64,000 nucleotides of DNA. Origin: Streptomyces sp. Edi4 (GTDB lineage Bacteria; Actinomycetota; Actinomycetes; Streptomycetales; Streptomycetaceae). The DNA is taken from positions 2,232,001-2,296,000 of the forward strand of contig NZ_JBEJGY010000004.1 in assembly GCF_040253615.1 (NCBI RefSeq), written 5' to 3'. Below the pieces are notes generated by a model. That model did no database searches. It saw only the letters and a list, made by a program, of their open reading frames with translations, and had not been told where the DNA came from. Below are positions 16,494 to 26,900 of this stretch, piece by piece. The position numbers and the translations under genes are program-made. Numbering within the stretch: position 1 is the stretch's first letter; the number at the start of each line of letters is the position of its first letter.

Positions 16494-17192
16494 ATGGCGG
16501 AGGAGCGGTTTACCCGGCGCACCGTGACCGCGGTCATGGTGGTCATCGCGGCTCTGGCCTTCGTCTTCTCCTTCGGCAACGTCTGGGCACTCGCCCTGCG
16601 GCTCGGCGTCCCCCACCCGATCGCCCCACTGATCGCCCCCATGGTGGACCTGTCCGTCGTCGGCCTCCTGGTCGCGCTGCGGTTCCTCGCCCTGCGCGGC
16701 GTCCCCAAGGCAGAGCTGAAGGCTGGTACCCGGCTGCTGCACCTGTGCGGCCTGCTCACCCTCGCCCTGAACACCGCCGAACCACTGCTGACCGGACGCT
16801 ACGGACGGGCCTGCCTGGACACCGTCGCCCCGCTCCTGCTGCTCGGCTGGGGCCACGTCGGCCCCGCCTTCCTCACCCAGTTCCACACCCTCATCCGCCC
16901 CACCCCGCACCTGGAGGCAGCCGCCCCCATCTCTGAACCGGTGCCCGACGAAGCACCCGTACCCGAGCCCCCGACGCCCGCCCCGGCTCCGGCCGCCGCT
17001 CTGCCCGTCGCCGTCGCCAAGACGACTCGGCCCGCCTCCGGCCCGGCCCTGCCTGCCGCCCTGCTGGACGCGGCCCGGCGCATCGCGGACACCCACCGCG
17101 CCGAGTACGGAACGCCCATCACCGCCGCCCACCTGGGCACGCGCATGGGCGTCGCCCTGCCGGTGGCCACCGCCGCCCTCGCTCAGCTCTGA
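16494..17192 (+). CDS. DUF2637 membrane protein of the element
   Basis: A 232-residue protein with four likely membrane helices in residues about 10-130 (VMVVIAALAFVFSFGNVWAL; LIAPMVDLSVVGLLVAL; LLHLCGLLTLAL; TVAPLLLLGWGHVGPAFL). A Pro/Ala-rich linker and a small C-terminal helical domain resembling a helix-turn-helix (HLGTRMGVALPVATAAL) follow. DUF2637 proteins accompany TraB in Streptomyces elements and probably help intramycelial spread, like Spd proteins. A full AAAGGAGG site stands before the ATG. Confidence 0.82.
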   Translation: MAEERFTRRTVTAVMVVIAALAFVFSFGNVWALALRLGVPHPIAPLIAPMVDLSVVGLLVALRFLALRGVPKAELKAGTRLLHLCGLLTLALNTAEPLLTGRYGRACLDTVAPLLLLGWGHVGPAFLTQFHTLIRPTPHLEAAAPISEPVPDEAPVPEPPTPAPAPAAALPVAVAKTTRPASGPALPAALLDAARRIADTHRAEYGTPITAAHLGTRMGVALPVATAALAQL

Positions 17193-17338
17193 GCTCTGGC
17201 CCTCACCGGCCGCATCCCCCTCGCTGAACCCACGCCCGCCCCAGGGCCTGGTTCGCCATGCCCCGAGCACCAACACGCCCACAGCTTCGGCTGGTTGCTG
17301 CTCGGGGCCCCCACCCGAACAGAAGGGACACGCCTCGA

Positions 17339-18784
17339 ATGGTCACCCTGGACCTGCGCCACGTGGCAAGCCCCGCCGTGCGGGACCTGCTCCACCTTGT
17401 CAATCACCCCGACTTCGACCGCGCACAGCAGCAGATCGAACGCCTCGGCGGCTGCACCGAACCCGTCCGCCTGACCGGCCACAGCACCACCGTCGACACC
17501 ACGACCGGCGAGGTACTGCGTACTTACGTCTCTTCCGAGGAGCCCACGGGCAGTCTGCTCACCGCGTGCGGCAACCGCCGCGCTTCCCGCTGCCCGGCCT
17601 GCTCGCGCCTGTATGCCGCCGACACCTATCACCTCATCCGCGCCGGCCTGTCCGGCGGCAAGACCGTGCCTGACACCGTCCGCACCCACCCCAGGGTCTT
17701 CGCCACTCTCACCCCGCCGTCCTTCGGCCCCGTCCACAACCGCCTCACCACCCCCGGCGGCGACATCCGGCCCTGCCGCTGCCGCAAGCTCCACGGCCCT
17801 ACGGATGCTCTGATCGGGACGCCGCTGAACCCGGCGACGTACGACTACAAGGGCGCGGTTCTGTTCAACGCCCACGCCTCCGCGCTGTGGGCCCGCTTCA
17901 CCACCTACCTGCGCCGCGAGATCGCCGCCGGGCTCGGCATGACCCAGAAAGCCACCCACGCGGTCCTGCGGGTGTCCTTCGCCAAGGTCGCCGAGTACCA
18001 GCAGCGCGGCCTGGTCCACTTCCACGCCGTCATCCGACTCGACGGCCCGGACGGCAACAGCCAGCCCCCACCGCCGGACGCCACCGTCGCCGTACTCACC
18101 GACGCCGTCCGCGCCGCCGCCGCGCGAGTCCGCGTCACGGTCGAGTCGGACGCGGTCGGGGAACGCAAACTCGGCTGGGGCGAACAGCTCGACGTACGCG
18201 AGATCACTGCCTTCGGCACCGACGCCGAATTCACCGACCAGGCCGTGGCCGCCTACGTGGCCAAGTACGCCACCAAGTCCGCCGATGCCTCCGGCGCCCT
18301 CGACCGCGCCCTGTTCTGCCGCCCCTGCCAGGGACGCGGCGCCACCCTCCTGCCCCACGGGACCCCACTCCCGTGTACCGCCTGCGGCGGCACCGGGCAG
18401 GCCCGCCCGCTGCCCCGCCTGGCCGTCGCCCGGCACGTGCGGCAGATGATCCGCACCTGCTGGGAGCTGGGCAGGCTGCCGGAATTCGCCGACCTCAAGC
18501 TCCGGAAGTGGGCTCACATGCTCGGCTTCCGGGGCCACTTCTCCACCAAGTCCCGCAGCTACTCCACCACCTTGGGCGCGCTGCGCGACGTCCGCCGTGC
18601 CTGGCGCACCGAACAGGCCCGCATCCGCGCCGGCCTGCCCGACCTCGCCCCGACCACCACGCTCGTCGTCGGCCACTGGGACTACCTCGGCTCGGGCTAT
18701 AGCCCCGGCGCCGCACTCCTCGCCGCCCACGTCCGGCACCGCAGAGCACAGGAACGGCAGTTCGTGGCAGAGGGCGGCTGCTGA
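17339..18784 (+). CDS. repSA: RepSA-type rolling-circle replication initiator
   Basis: A 481-residue initiator that should nick the element's origin and start rolling-circle replication after excision. The HUH motif is visible as HFH at 227-229. Candidate catalytic tyrosines lie in AAYVAKYATK (Y306 and Y310). Cys pairs occur early (CPACSRLY) and at CRPCQGRG/CTACGGTG, probable zinc sites. AAGGGA stands nine bases before the ATG at 17339; an in-frame ATG at 17258 would add 27 residues. Its TGA shares one base with the xis ATG. Confidence 0.9.
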   Translation: MVTLDLRHVASPAVRDLLHLVNHPDFDRAQQQIERLGGCTEPVRLTGHSTTVDTTTGEVLRTYVSSEEPTGSLLTACGNRRASRCPACSRLYAADTYHLIRAGLSGGKTVPDTVRTHPRVFATLTPPSFGPVHNRLTTPGGDIRPCRCRKLHGPTDALIGTPLNPATYDYKGAVLFNAHASALWARFTTYLRREIAAGLGMTQKATHAVLRVSFAKVAEYQQRGLVHFHAVIRLDGPDGNSQPPPPDATVAVLTDAVRAAAARVRVTVESDAVGERKLGWGEQLDVREITAFGTDAEFTDQAVAAYVAKYATKSADASGALDRALFCRPCQGRGATLLPHGTPLPCTACGGTGQARPLPRLAVARHVRQMIRTCWELGRLPEFADLKLRKWAHMLGFRGHFSTKSRSYSTTLGALRDVRRAWRTEQARIRAGLPDLAPTTTLVVGHWDYLGSGYSPGAALLAAHVRHRRAQERQFVAEGGC

Positions 18785-19008
18785 TGACTACGTACCCACC
18801 TACGGCGCTTCGCCAAGAACCGGACCCGTCACGGGAGTTGCTGACAGTCCCCCAGGTCATGGCCCGCCTTCAGCTCGGCCGCTCCGCCGTCTACGACCTC
18901 CTCCGCTCCGGCCAGCTCGCCTCGATCACCCTCGGCCGCGCCCGCCGCATCCCCACCCACGCCCTCACCGACTTCATCCGCACCCGCCTCGAACAGGAAG
19001 CCGCCTGA
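18784..19008 (+). CDS. xis: Excisionase (Xis), helix-turn-helix
   Basis: A 74-residue MerR/excisionase-type DNA-binding protein that directs Int toward excision. LLTVPQVMARLQLGRSAVYDLL (about residues 19-40) is the helix-turn-helix; LGRARRIPTHALTDFI forms the wing. The start overlaps the repSA stop by one base and the stop overlaps the int start (TGATG), the usual rep-xis-int order. Confidence 0.92.
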   Translation: MTTYPPTALRQEPDPSRELLTVPQVMARLQLGRSAVYDLLRSGQLASITLGRARRIPTHALTDFIRTRLEQEAA

Positions 19009-20309
19009 TGACCACAGCCCGCCCCGCATCGTCCCGCCGCTCCCGCACCCGTGCGAACGGAGACGGGACCGTCTACCAGCGCAAGGACAGCCGCTGGGAA
19101 GCCGCCGGATACGTACTGGCCCCCGGCAACACCCGCAAGCGCATCCGCGTCTACGGCACCACCCGCAAGGAAGCCCTCGCCAAGCTCACCGAGAAGCTCG
19201 CCAACAGCAACCGCGGCCTCCCCGCCCCCTCCGCGCAGGGCGGCCTGGCCGCATACCTGACGTACTGGCTTCAAAACGTCGCAGTCCACCAGCTCCGCGA
19301 GAACACCCACACCCGCTACACCGCCGTCGCCCGGCTCTACCTCATCCCCGGACTGGGCAAGAAGAAGCTCGCAAAGCTCACCGCCAAGGACGTCCGCACC
19401 TGGCTCAACCGCCTCCGCACCACCTGCCAGTGCTGCACCCGCGGCCTCGACACCGCCCGCGACCAACCCCGCTGCTGCACTGTCGGAAAGTGCTGCTCCA
19501 AGCGGCTCTCGCCGCTGACCCTGGCCTATGTGCACTCCGTGCTCAAGTCCGCCCTGGAGCACGCGGTACGCGAGGAGGAGATCCCGCGCAACGTCGCCCG
19601 CAACGTCCGCACCGGAACGCCTCGGCCCCGCCGCTTTGAACCCCTCACTGCTGAAGAAGCCCGCCAGTTCCTTGCCGTCGCGCGCGGACACCGGCTGCAC
19701 GCCCTGTTCGAACTCGCTCTCCACACCGGGCTCCGCAAGGGCGAACTCCTCGGCCTGCGCTGGGAAGACCTCGACCTGGCCGGCGGAACCGCCAGTATCC
19801 GCCGCACCCTCCAACGCACCAACTCCAGCGGCCTGACCACCCTCCCCACGAAGACCCAGAGCTCGGAGCGGCGGATCGCGCTGGCCACCGAGTGTCTGCA
19901 CTCCCTCGAACAGCACCACGAACGGCAGCGTCAGGAAGGCGAAGCGTCGGGGACCGGTTGGAAGGCGAGCGGCTATGTCTTCACCCGTCCCGACGGCTCC
20001 CCGATCGAGGGCGCCACCCTCACCCGGCACTTCAACACCCTGCTCCGCCGCGCCAGGCTGCGCCGCATCCGTTTCCATGATCTCCGGCACTCGGCGGCGA
20101 CCCTCCTCCTGGAGCAGGGCGTCGAACTCGTCGTGATCAAGGAACTGTTGGGGCACGCCCACATCGGCGTCACCGCGTCGGTGTACGCCCATGTCCGACT
20201 CCGCCTCCAGCGCGATGCCATCGACCTCCTCGGCAACGCCCTCCGCAACCCCACCGCCGGGCGGGAGGACGGCGACGAACCGCCTCACTGGGCAGCGCCC
20301 GTCCGCTGA
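19008..20309 (+). CDS. int: Tyrosine site-specific integrase
   Basis: A 433-residue recombinase with the complete catalytic set: R243 (HTGLRKGELLGLRW), H357 and R360 (HDLRH), H383 (LLGHAH) and Y393 (VYAHV). The N-terminal part has an AP2-like arm-binding domain (DGTVYQRKDSRWEAAGYV) and a SAM-like core-binding domain (about 90-225). The latter is interrupted by a cysteine-rich insertion (CQCC, then CC and CC) that could bind zinc. Two damaged relatives lie at 6980 and 9345. The 27-bp repeat starts at its stop codon. Confidence 0.95.
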   Translation: MTTARPASSRRSRTRANGDGTVYQRKDSRWEAAGYVLAPGNTRKRIRVYGTTRKEALAKLTEKLANSNRGLPAPSAQGGLAAYLTYWLQNVAVHQLRENTHTRYTAVARLYLIPGLGKKKLAKLTAKDVRTWLNRLRTTCQCCTRGLDTARDQPRCCTVGKCCSKRLSPLTLAYVHSVLKSALEHAVREEEIPRNVARNVRTGTPRPRRFEPLTAEEARQFLAVARGHRLHALFELALHTGLRKGELLGLRWEDLDLAGGTASIRRTLQRTNSSGLTTLPTKTQSSERRIALATECLHSLEQHHERQRQEGEASGTGWKASGYVFTRPDGSPIEGATLTRHFNTLLRRARLRRIRFHDLRHSAATLLLEQGVELVVIKELLGHAHIGVTASVYAHVRLRLQRDAIDLLGNALRNPTAGREDGDEPPHWAAPVR

Positions 20310-20333
20310 CGTTGCCGTCAACTACTGCCGTCA
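20307..20333 (+). repeat. 27-bp post-integrase repeat, copy 3
   Basis: Identical to the copies at 8260 and 9391. Two TGCCGTCA words 14 bases apart suggest paired integrase binding sites. Confidence 0.78.
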
Positions 20334-20337
20334 GACA

Positions 20338-20382
20338 CCGCAGAGGCTCCACCGGAACATTATTCCGGTGGAGCCTCTGCGG
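20338..20382. terminator. Strong hairpin between int and immunity gene 3
   Basis: A perfect 20-bp stem (20338-20357 with 20363-20382) and a CATTA loop separate the convergent int and immunity genes. Confidence 0.85.
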
Positions 20383-20528
20383 TTACCGCTGGTCGTTATC
20401 GACGGGGAATCCTCCCAGCTGGGCGGCCAAACTTCGCGTCAGAGATCAGTTTCCCATTCAGGGAGGTGAGAAATTCACCGACTCGATCTGCAACCGCTCC
20501 GCCAATGGCTGACCATTGATAGACCTCG

Positions 20529-20918
20529 CTATTTCTTCGAGACCATCGAAATTCCGCCGCTTGCAAGGGAGAACATTCGCGCAAAAGCCTTTCGGACATC
20601 CGGGTCACGATCAAGCCGCTCCAACGACTCGAACCTTGCCGGGTCAATATCGATCGTGGCGATTCCGCCAGCCCCCTTGCCGTCTACGGCCGAGAACAAC
20701 ACGAGACACCGGTATGCCCATACAGCCCCACCTCGCTCCTCTCGCATGAGCGACTGGAGGACGACAGAACCATCCCTGACCTGGCTGCGGAGCGCGTCTA
20801 CCGAGGACCACCTAGTCGCCCAGCCTCGCCCCTCCGCCTCCAACTGGATCGCGAGAAGCGTTTCGAAGCTGATCTGGCAAATACGAAAGTCGGGGTCGGT
20901 CGAACGGATCAGAGGCAT
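20529..20918 (-). CDS. Immunity protein 3 for the current Rhs tip (putative)
   Basis: A 129-residue cytoplasmic protein starting MPLIRSTDPDF. It has an amphipathic helix (ETLLAIQLEAEGRGW) and strand-like segments (AVWAYRCLVLFSAVDG). Its ATG lies six bases after the Rhs stop, so it is translated with the toxin and should protect the producer and its kin. I recognise no family. The role is inferred from coupling and from the equivalent genes at 8355 and 9530, which are unrelated in sequence. Confidence 0.7.
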   Translation of the reverse strand: MPLIRSTDPDFRICQISFETLLAIQLEAEGRGWATRWSSVDALRSQVRDGSVVLQSLMREERGGAVWAYRCLVLFSAVDGKGAGGIATIDIDPARFESLERLDRDPDVRKAFARMFSLASGGISMVSKK

Positions 20919-20924
20919 CAGACA

Positions 20925-23900
20925 TTACTCCGGGTCGTAGACGTCAACGCGTATCGGCGTATCGGGGTCAATGCGCCCGTCCCTGACTCTTGTTTGAAGT
21001 TCATCCCAGCGGTGATGCCCTCCCAGGATCGTGCCGTCACGCGAGACGAGAATTCCGTCTCCCTCGCCAGGGTTGTTGATTCCATCCAGGAGTTCTTCAT
21101 TGCTCAGTTCCTCGTGATACCACTGCGATGCCGGATCCCGAGTCTTCTGCCCCTCGGTATATTTACCGAGATCACCAGCCTTCTCGGTCGTCGTCGTGAT
21201 TCCGCATCCAGTGTTGTGCACCAGCACTGGCGTATTTCCGGCGAGTACATAGTACGTGTGGAGGTCGTCAACGGTGAGATTGTAGGTGCGGGCGTGCTGG
21301 GTGAATGCGCGGTTGGCCCGGATGGTTACGGATTTTCCGCTCTCCGTGCGGAGCGTCATGCCGGGCTTGAGGTGGTATGCGCTGACCCAGTTCTTCTCCG
21401 AGGGGCTCCAGAATGGGTGCTCGTATGTTGCCGTGAGCTTCTCGGTGCCTGCACCGGTTTGGATGGTCAGCTCGTTGAAGTGCTTGTCGTCCTCGGTGAT
21501 GATGAGGCGGACTACTTTTCGGGCTCCTGTTTCACCGGTGAGGGGGTCCGTGGCGACAACCTGGTCGCCTTCCCTGACGTCCTCGATCTTCTTGGTCGAG
21601 GAGTCCGCCATGAGCACCTTGGTGCCGGCCAGGAAGCACTGGGTGCATCCGGGTTTCGCTCCGCTGGATATCTTTCCTTCCGGTGGGGTTTCCCCTCCCC
21701 ATAGCTTCCCCGTGCCCCTGCTTGCTCCGCGGTTGAGGGCGCCGTTTCCACCTGCGAGCATTCCAGCCATGGCGGCGGCGGCGAGGGTGTCCTTGAAGGT
21801 GACGCCCATGATCTTGGGGCAGCGGAGCGATCCGCAGAGGATGTACACCATCTGCTGGAGCTGGAAGCGGCCCACCCTGGCCACGTCTTCATCGTCGCCG
21901 TAGATCCAGCGGGTGAGGCAGGAGTCGGGCGACGGTGAGCAGAGCTGGTGGATCATCTTGTTGAGTTTTTTGCCGAACTCGTCCTTCTTCTTCCATTCCT
22001 TGGGCGCCCGGACCCCGGGATACACCGTGTCCATGGTGGTGTTCTGGACGTCGTCGTCGTAGCTGTCGTTGTCGCAGTTGGTGCACCCCCACGACTTGTC
22101 GTTGAGCGGCTTGGCGCTGCCGCGGGAGCCGTTGTTGCCGAGTTGGATGCCACCGCCGCACTCGTCAGGGGTCTCGCAGCCCATCAGGCCACTGGGATCG
22201 CTGGAATTGACGGGGTCGTTGCCCGAATAGGTGTAACCGCCCATCTGGTTGGCGTCGCCGGCTTCCAGGACCGGGTCGACACTGAGGAACCGGCCGAGGG
22301 CGGGGTCGTATTGGCGGGCGCCGAGAAGGTCGAGGCCGCTGGTGGTGTCGGTGGGCTGACCCAGGTAGGCGCGGTTGTCGACCCACTTGGCGGACTGTGG
22401 TCCGCGAGGGGTGCCGTAGGGGTCGAAGGCGCGGCGAGTGATGGCAAGGCTGCTCGCGTCCACCTGGAGCTGTGCGGTGTGCTGGGGGTTGGCCGCCTGG
22501 TAGGTCAGGGTCCCGCTGGAGGAGCGGGTGATACGGGTGCCGTCGGGGTTGTCGTAGTAGCGGGTGCCCGAGACGGTGTTGGTTGCTTTGGCGAGCGTGA
22601 GTTGTTCCGCCCCGCCGAAGAGGTAGAGGACGTTGGTGTCGCTACTTTTCTGGATGAGCAGGGCGCCGTCCGCGTCGTAGACGTAACTCGAGGTCTGGAC
22701 TGCCCCGCCCGGCTGAGGAGTGGTGACGGTCTCTGTTCGGCCGTAGGGGTTGTAGGTGAGGAGCTGGCTGGCGGTGCTGGCTGTGCCTGTCTTGGTGTCG
22801 CGGCCGGTGGTGCTGCCGGCTGCGTCATAATGCGGCGTGAGTGTGGTGGTGCCGCTCGGGCCGCTCGTGGTGGTGCTTGTGAGGGTGTTTGGCTGGGGTG
22901 CTGGACCGGTGCCGTTGCCCGGGTAGATGCTGTTCTGCGTGGTGTTCTTCAGCGGGTTGCCGCTGGTGTCGTGCTGGACCTGCTGGGTGCGGTCACCGAG
23001 CAGGTTGTAGGTGAAGGACTGCCAGTACGGGGCGGGTCCGCCGAGGGTGGCGGCGGTTGGGGTGCTGCTGTTGCAGCGGGAGAGCTGACCGGTGGTCGGG
23101 GCGGCGATGCCCTTGGTGTCCGTCCAGGCTTCGGCAAGTTGGTTCTGTCCGTCGTAGGTGAAGCACTGGGTGTCGGTGGCGGTGATGGTTCCGCCGGTGG
23201 ACTGGGCCGTGCTCGTGGTGGTGAGGTTTCCGGTCTGGTCGTAGCCGTAGGTGGTGGCGTCGATGGGGTTGGTGCTGTTGGTCTGCAGGCTCACGGTGTT
23301 GGTGGCCAGGCGGCCAGTGGCCTGGTCGTAGGTCTGCGCCGTGCGGAGCTGCTTGCCGTAGACGCCGTAGGTGGACTGCCTGACCTGTCCGAGCGGTGTG
23401 TAGAGGGCCTTGTCCAGGTAGGGCGTGGTGTCAGAGCCGCCTTCGACCACGAGGCCCTGGAGGTCGTAGCCATAGCCGACAGTTTCGTCGGGCAGCCCGG
23501 CGTCCGGGCCGTACACCGAGGTTGCCAGCAGCCCCACGGTCGGGGTGTAGGTGTTGCCGACGGTGTAGGTGTTGGCGAGCTTTCCCTCCGTGGACGGGAT
23601 CACTACGGAGGTGCCGGTGGGCTGGTAGGCGGTGTTGTAACCGTTGATCTGCTTGACGTAAGCACTGCCGTTACGCCCGCCCGCGTATCGTGTCGAGGAG
23701 GTCACGTAGCCCTTGGCGAGCGTGTCGTAAGTCCAGGCGGCGAGTTGCTTGGCCGGGTCGGTGGTGACCGTGCCGTCGTATTCGCCGGTCTTGCGGTGCA
23801 ACCCGTCGTAGGTGTACGAGAGGGTCTGGCCCCGGCTGTCGGTGCTCTGGATCTGGTTGCCCAGCTGGTCGTAGGCATAGGTGCTGGTGCCGGCGTCCGG

Positions 23901-26900
23901 GTCGGACTGGCTGGTTTTCTGGCCCAGGAGGTTGTAGCCGTAGGTCCAGGTGTTGCCGACGGTGTCGCTGATGGAGGCGACCTGCCCAGCAGGGGTGTAG
24001 GTGTAGCTGGTGGTGACATCGGCGGCTGTGGCCTGGCCTGTGGTGCCGGTACTCCAGATGCTCGTATTGGAGCTGTTGTAGATCTGGACGCTGGCGTCGT
24101 CACGAACAAGCGCGTAGGCACCTGTTGCACCGCCCGCGCCGGTGCCGGACGACCAGAGCACCGTGCCGGCGACGCTGGTGACCACGAGGTTGCCGTCGGG
24201 GCGGACGGTGGCGTTGGCGCCGGGGTTTCCGGCCGTGTTCGAGGCCCACAGGGTCTTGCTGTTGGCGATGCCTGTCAGGACCAGGTTGCCGTCGGCCTGC
24301 ATGGCGAGTCGGACGCTGTTGGAGGCGATGGTGCTTCCGGAGGCGATGGTGGTGCCTGGGGGAAGCCTGCGGTCCGGGGTGGTGTCCTTCGACTGCGTGG
24401 CGGTCTGCTGCCCGAGCCCGTTGGTGAGGGTGACCGTGGATTGGCCGCCGTCGGGCGGGGTGGTTTCGGTGCGGTCGAAGCCGGGGTGGGCGACGGTGGA
24501 CTTCCACAACTTCACCGCTCGGGACCACAGTTCAGTGACTGCGGGGCGGCCCTGGCCGTCGTAGCCGGTGAGGGTTTGGTTCGGAACGGTGTTCTCGTAC
24601 TCCACCCACATGGTGGTGGACGGGGCAGTGGTGGGCTCCGAGTACGGGGCGATGGTGGAGACGGCCCAGCCATGGCTGTCGTAGCGCGTGGAGGAGATCA
24701 GGCGCCCAGAGGAGTCGTCGGCGGTCGTCTTCTGCACCTGGCGCTCATGCAGCATCCCGTCGTAGAAGGCAACAGCGGTGCTGTACGTGCCATCTTCACG
24801 CAGCGACTGGGTGGTGATGGTCGAGGGGCTGGGGCTGTCTCCGGCGCTGCGGACGGTGTAGGTGAACTTGTAGTCGGGTGTCTGGGTGGCCTTGTTCCGG
24901 CCCGGCTTCCATACCTGTGTGCGGCGGCCCAGGCTGTCGTAGGTCGTGTCGGTGATACGGCCGTTGACGTCCACGGTATGGGTGGTGAGGCCACGCGCCG
25001 GAGCCATGGTGGCGGTCGACGTCCAGTTGAACGGCTGCGGAGACACCGTGGTGACCTGGGTGGGAAGCGTTGCCGTGGCCGGCGTATAGGTGGTGCTGGT
25101 GACCTGCCCAGCGGCATCGACAGCCTTGGTCACGCGCCCGTAGCCGTCATAGCTGATCGCGCCGGCGGTCTGGAAGACAGGAGCGCCGCTGTCGTCGTAG
25201 GACTTCAGAGTCTGGGTTCCGGTGATGTAGCCCAGCGAGTGCGTCTTGCCGTCCGAGGACCACGTCTGTCCGAGCTTCCCCGTCGTTCCCAGGGTGGTGA
25301 TGCTGCCGTCGCCGTCGTAGAAGAGCCGCTTGTAGTTGAGGGTCGTCCTGCTGTCCGGCACGGTGTCGCACGGCCCGGCTACCGCGATCGTCTCGCTCGG
25401 GTAGGTGAGCATCATCGGGTTACTCGGTGGGGCGTCGGCGTAGTTGGTGGTGGTGCAGGTCTGTTGTTTCGGATCGGCGACATCGCCCTGGCTGTCCACC
25501 TGGTGGACGCGTCCGAGGGAGTCGTATCCGGTGACCTTCTTGCCTGTGCGCCATGTCCCGTCGGCCAGGCGCCCCAGTCCCCGCTGGGTGTCGGAGATCG
25601 TGCGCCGTGCGGTGAGGTCGGGCAGCGTGGACAGCTTGGCCGGGGCGGGGTCCTTCGAGGTCCAGGCCGTGCGTGGCTGGTTGAGCGTGGTCGACGCGTC
25701 GAAGGGTCCGTTGATGACCCTGGAGGTGACGATGCCGTTGGCGTTCGCGTAGGTCTCGGTCTGCAGTGCGGTGCCGGCCAGCCAGTTGCTGTCCGTGATG
25801 TGCTCGTTGAGCGCGTTCGTGACAGTGACGGTGCGCTGCGTTCCGTCGGCTTTGTAGTCGCCGTCCATGCCCTGCAGGTAGGTGGAGACGGTTTTGGTGA
25901 TGGGGTCGGGGGCCGCACCGGTGGTGGTGGTCACGGTGCGGTAGCCGCGGAACTCTCTCCAGTCGCGGTACTGGTCGTCCGTGCTGTCGGAATCGTCTCG
26001 GTGCCACGCCGCGCCGTCGGAGTAGGTGTAGCTGCTGACCTGGGCCGGTGATCCGGCCTTGGTCAGGTCGCTGGTGACGACCTGGGCGACGAGTGTCTTG
26101 TGGAACCAGTCGGCGATCGGTGTCGCCGCTCCTGCCGGGGTCCAGTGCACGCCGTAGCACGCCATGGTGTTGTTGTCCGGCGAGGACGGCATGGTGTGGT
26201 TGACGCGCGAGCATTCGGGATCGCGGTATGTGACGGCTATGGAGGAGCCGGCTTCCGTGCGGATGCTGGAGATGCGCGGGTGGTATAGGGGCGGAGCCCC
26301 GGGCTCCAGGCCGTCGACCCGGTTGTCCATCTCGACGCCGGTGAACGTGACGGGGTCCAGAGCGACCGGGTCGCTGCTGCCTGCGCTGGTGTCCAGACCG
26401 GTGTGCTGGATGGAGGACAGCCACATGATCGACTGGAGTTGCCCGGCGTTCCCCTTGTCACCGGTCTTGCCGGTGACGGGGTCGATGACCCCGCCGGCGT
26501 CGGAGAAGAGGTGAGTCAGGGTGTAGGAGTCGACATCGTGGAAGCCGTCGTCCGTCTTGATCTGCGTGGTGATGTTCTTCAGCCGGTAGGTGGACCAGAA
26601 CGTCGGGGACCCGACGAGACAGACGTCGTCGCCCTCGCCTGATGTCTTGTACGTCGAGGGGCAGTTGGTGTCGTAGGGGACATCGGGCCAGTTGGTCGCC
26701 GTGGACTTCGAGAGGTTCCCGTACGTGCAGACGCTGTCCGACGTCACGCACCGCTGGGCAGTGTTGAAGATGACCCGCGCCGCCGGGTCTTTGCCGGCCA
26801 CCGCATCGCTCAGGGTGAAGCCGTAGGAGATGCGGGTGGGATAGCCGCCGCGGACGTACTGCGTCAGCGTGCCACCGCCGCCCGTGGCCGCTACTTGGCC

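Larger units (their letters stand above)
10458..21260. mobile_element. AICE-type integrative element plus current tip/immunity pair (unit 2)
   Basis: About 10.8 kb bounded by the 14-bp core. It carries the gene set of a pSAM2-like actinomycete integrative and conjugative element: GntR regulator, two small conserved genes, TraB-type DNA translocase, DUF2637 membrane protein, RepSA-type initiator, Xis and Int. Imm3 and the Rhs tip follow. No tRNA gene is visible at either end. The limits are my inference; choosing the 27-bp repeats instead would give 9391-20333, because a tandem array can be cut at either repeat. Confidence 0.65.

Noticed and set aside
8260..20333. A tRNA gene as attachment site of the integrative element
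   Set aside because: I looked for cloverleaf and TTCGAATC-type sequences near both ends and found none.
21948..26051. A 1,367-codon open frame on the plus strand
   Set aside because: It lies opposite the Rhs coding region, is Val/Gly-rich without domain motifs, and is an effect of GC-rich codon use in the real gene on the other strand.
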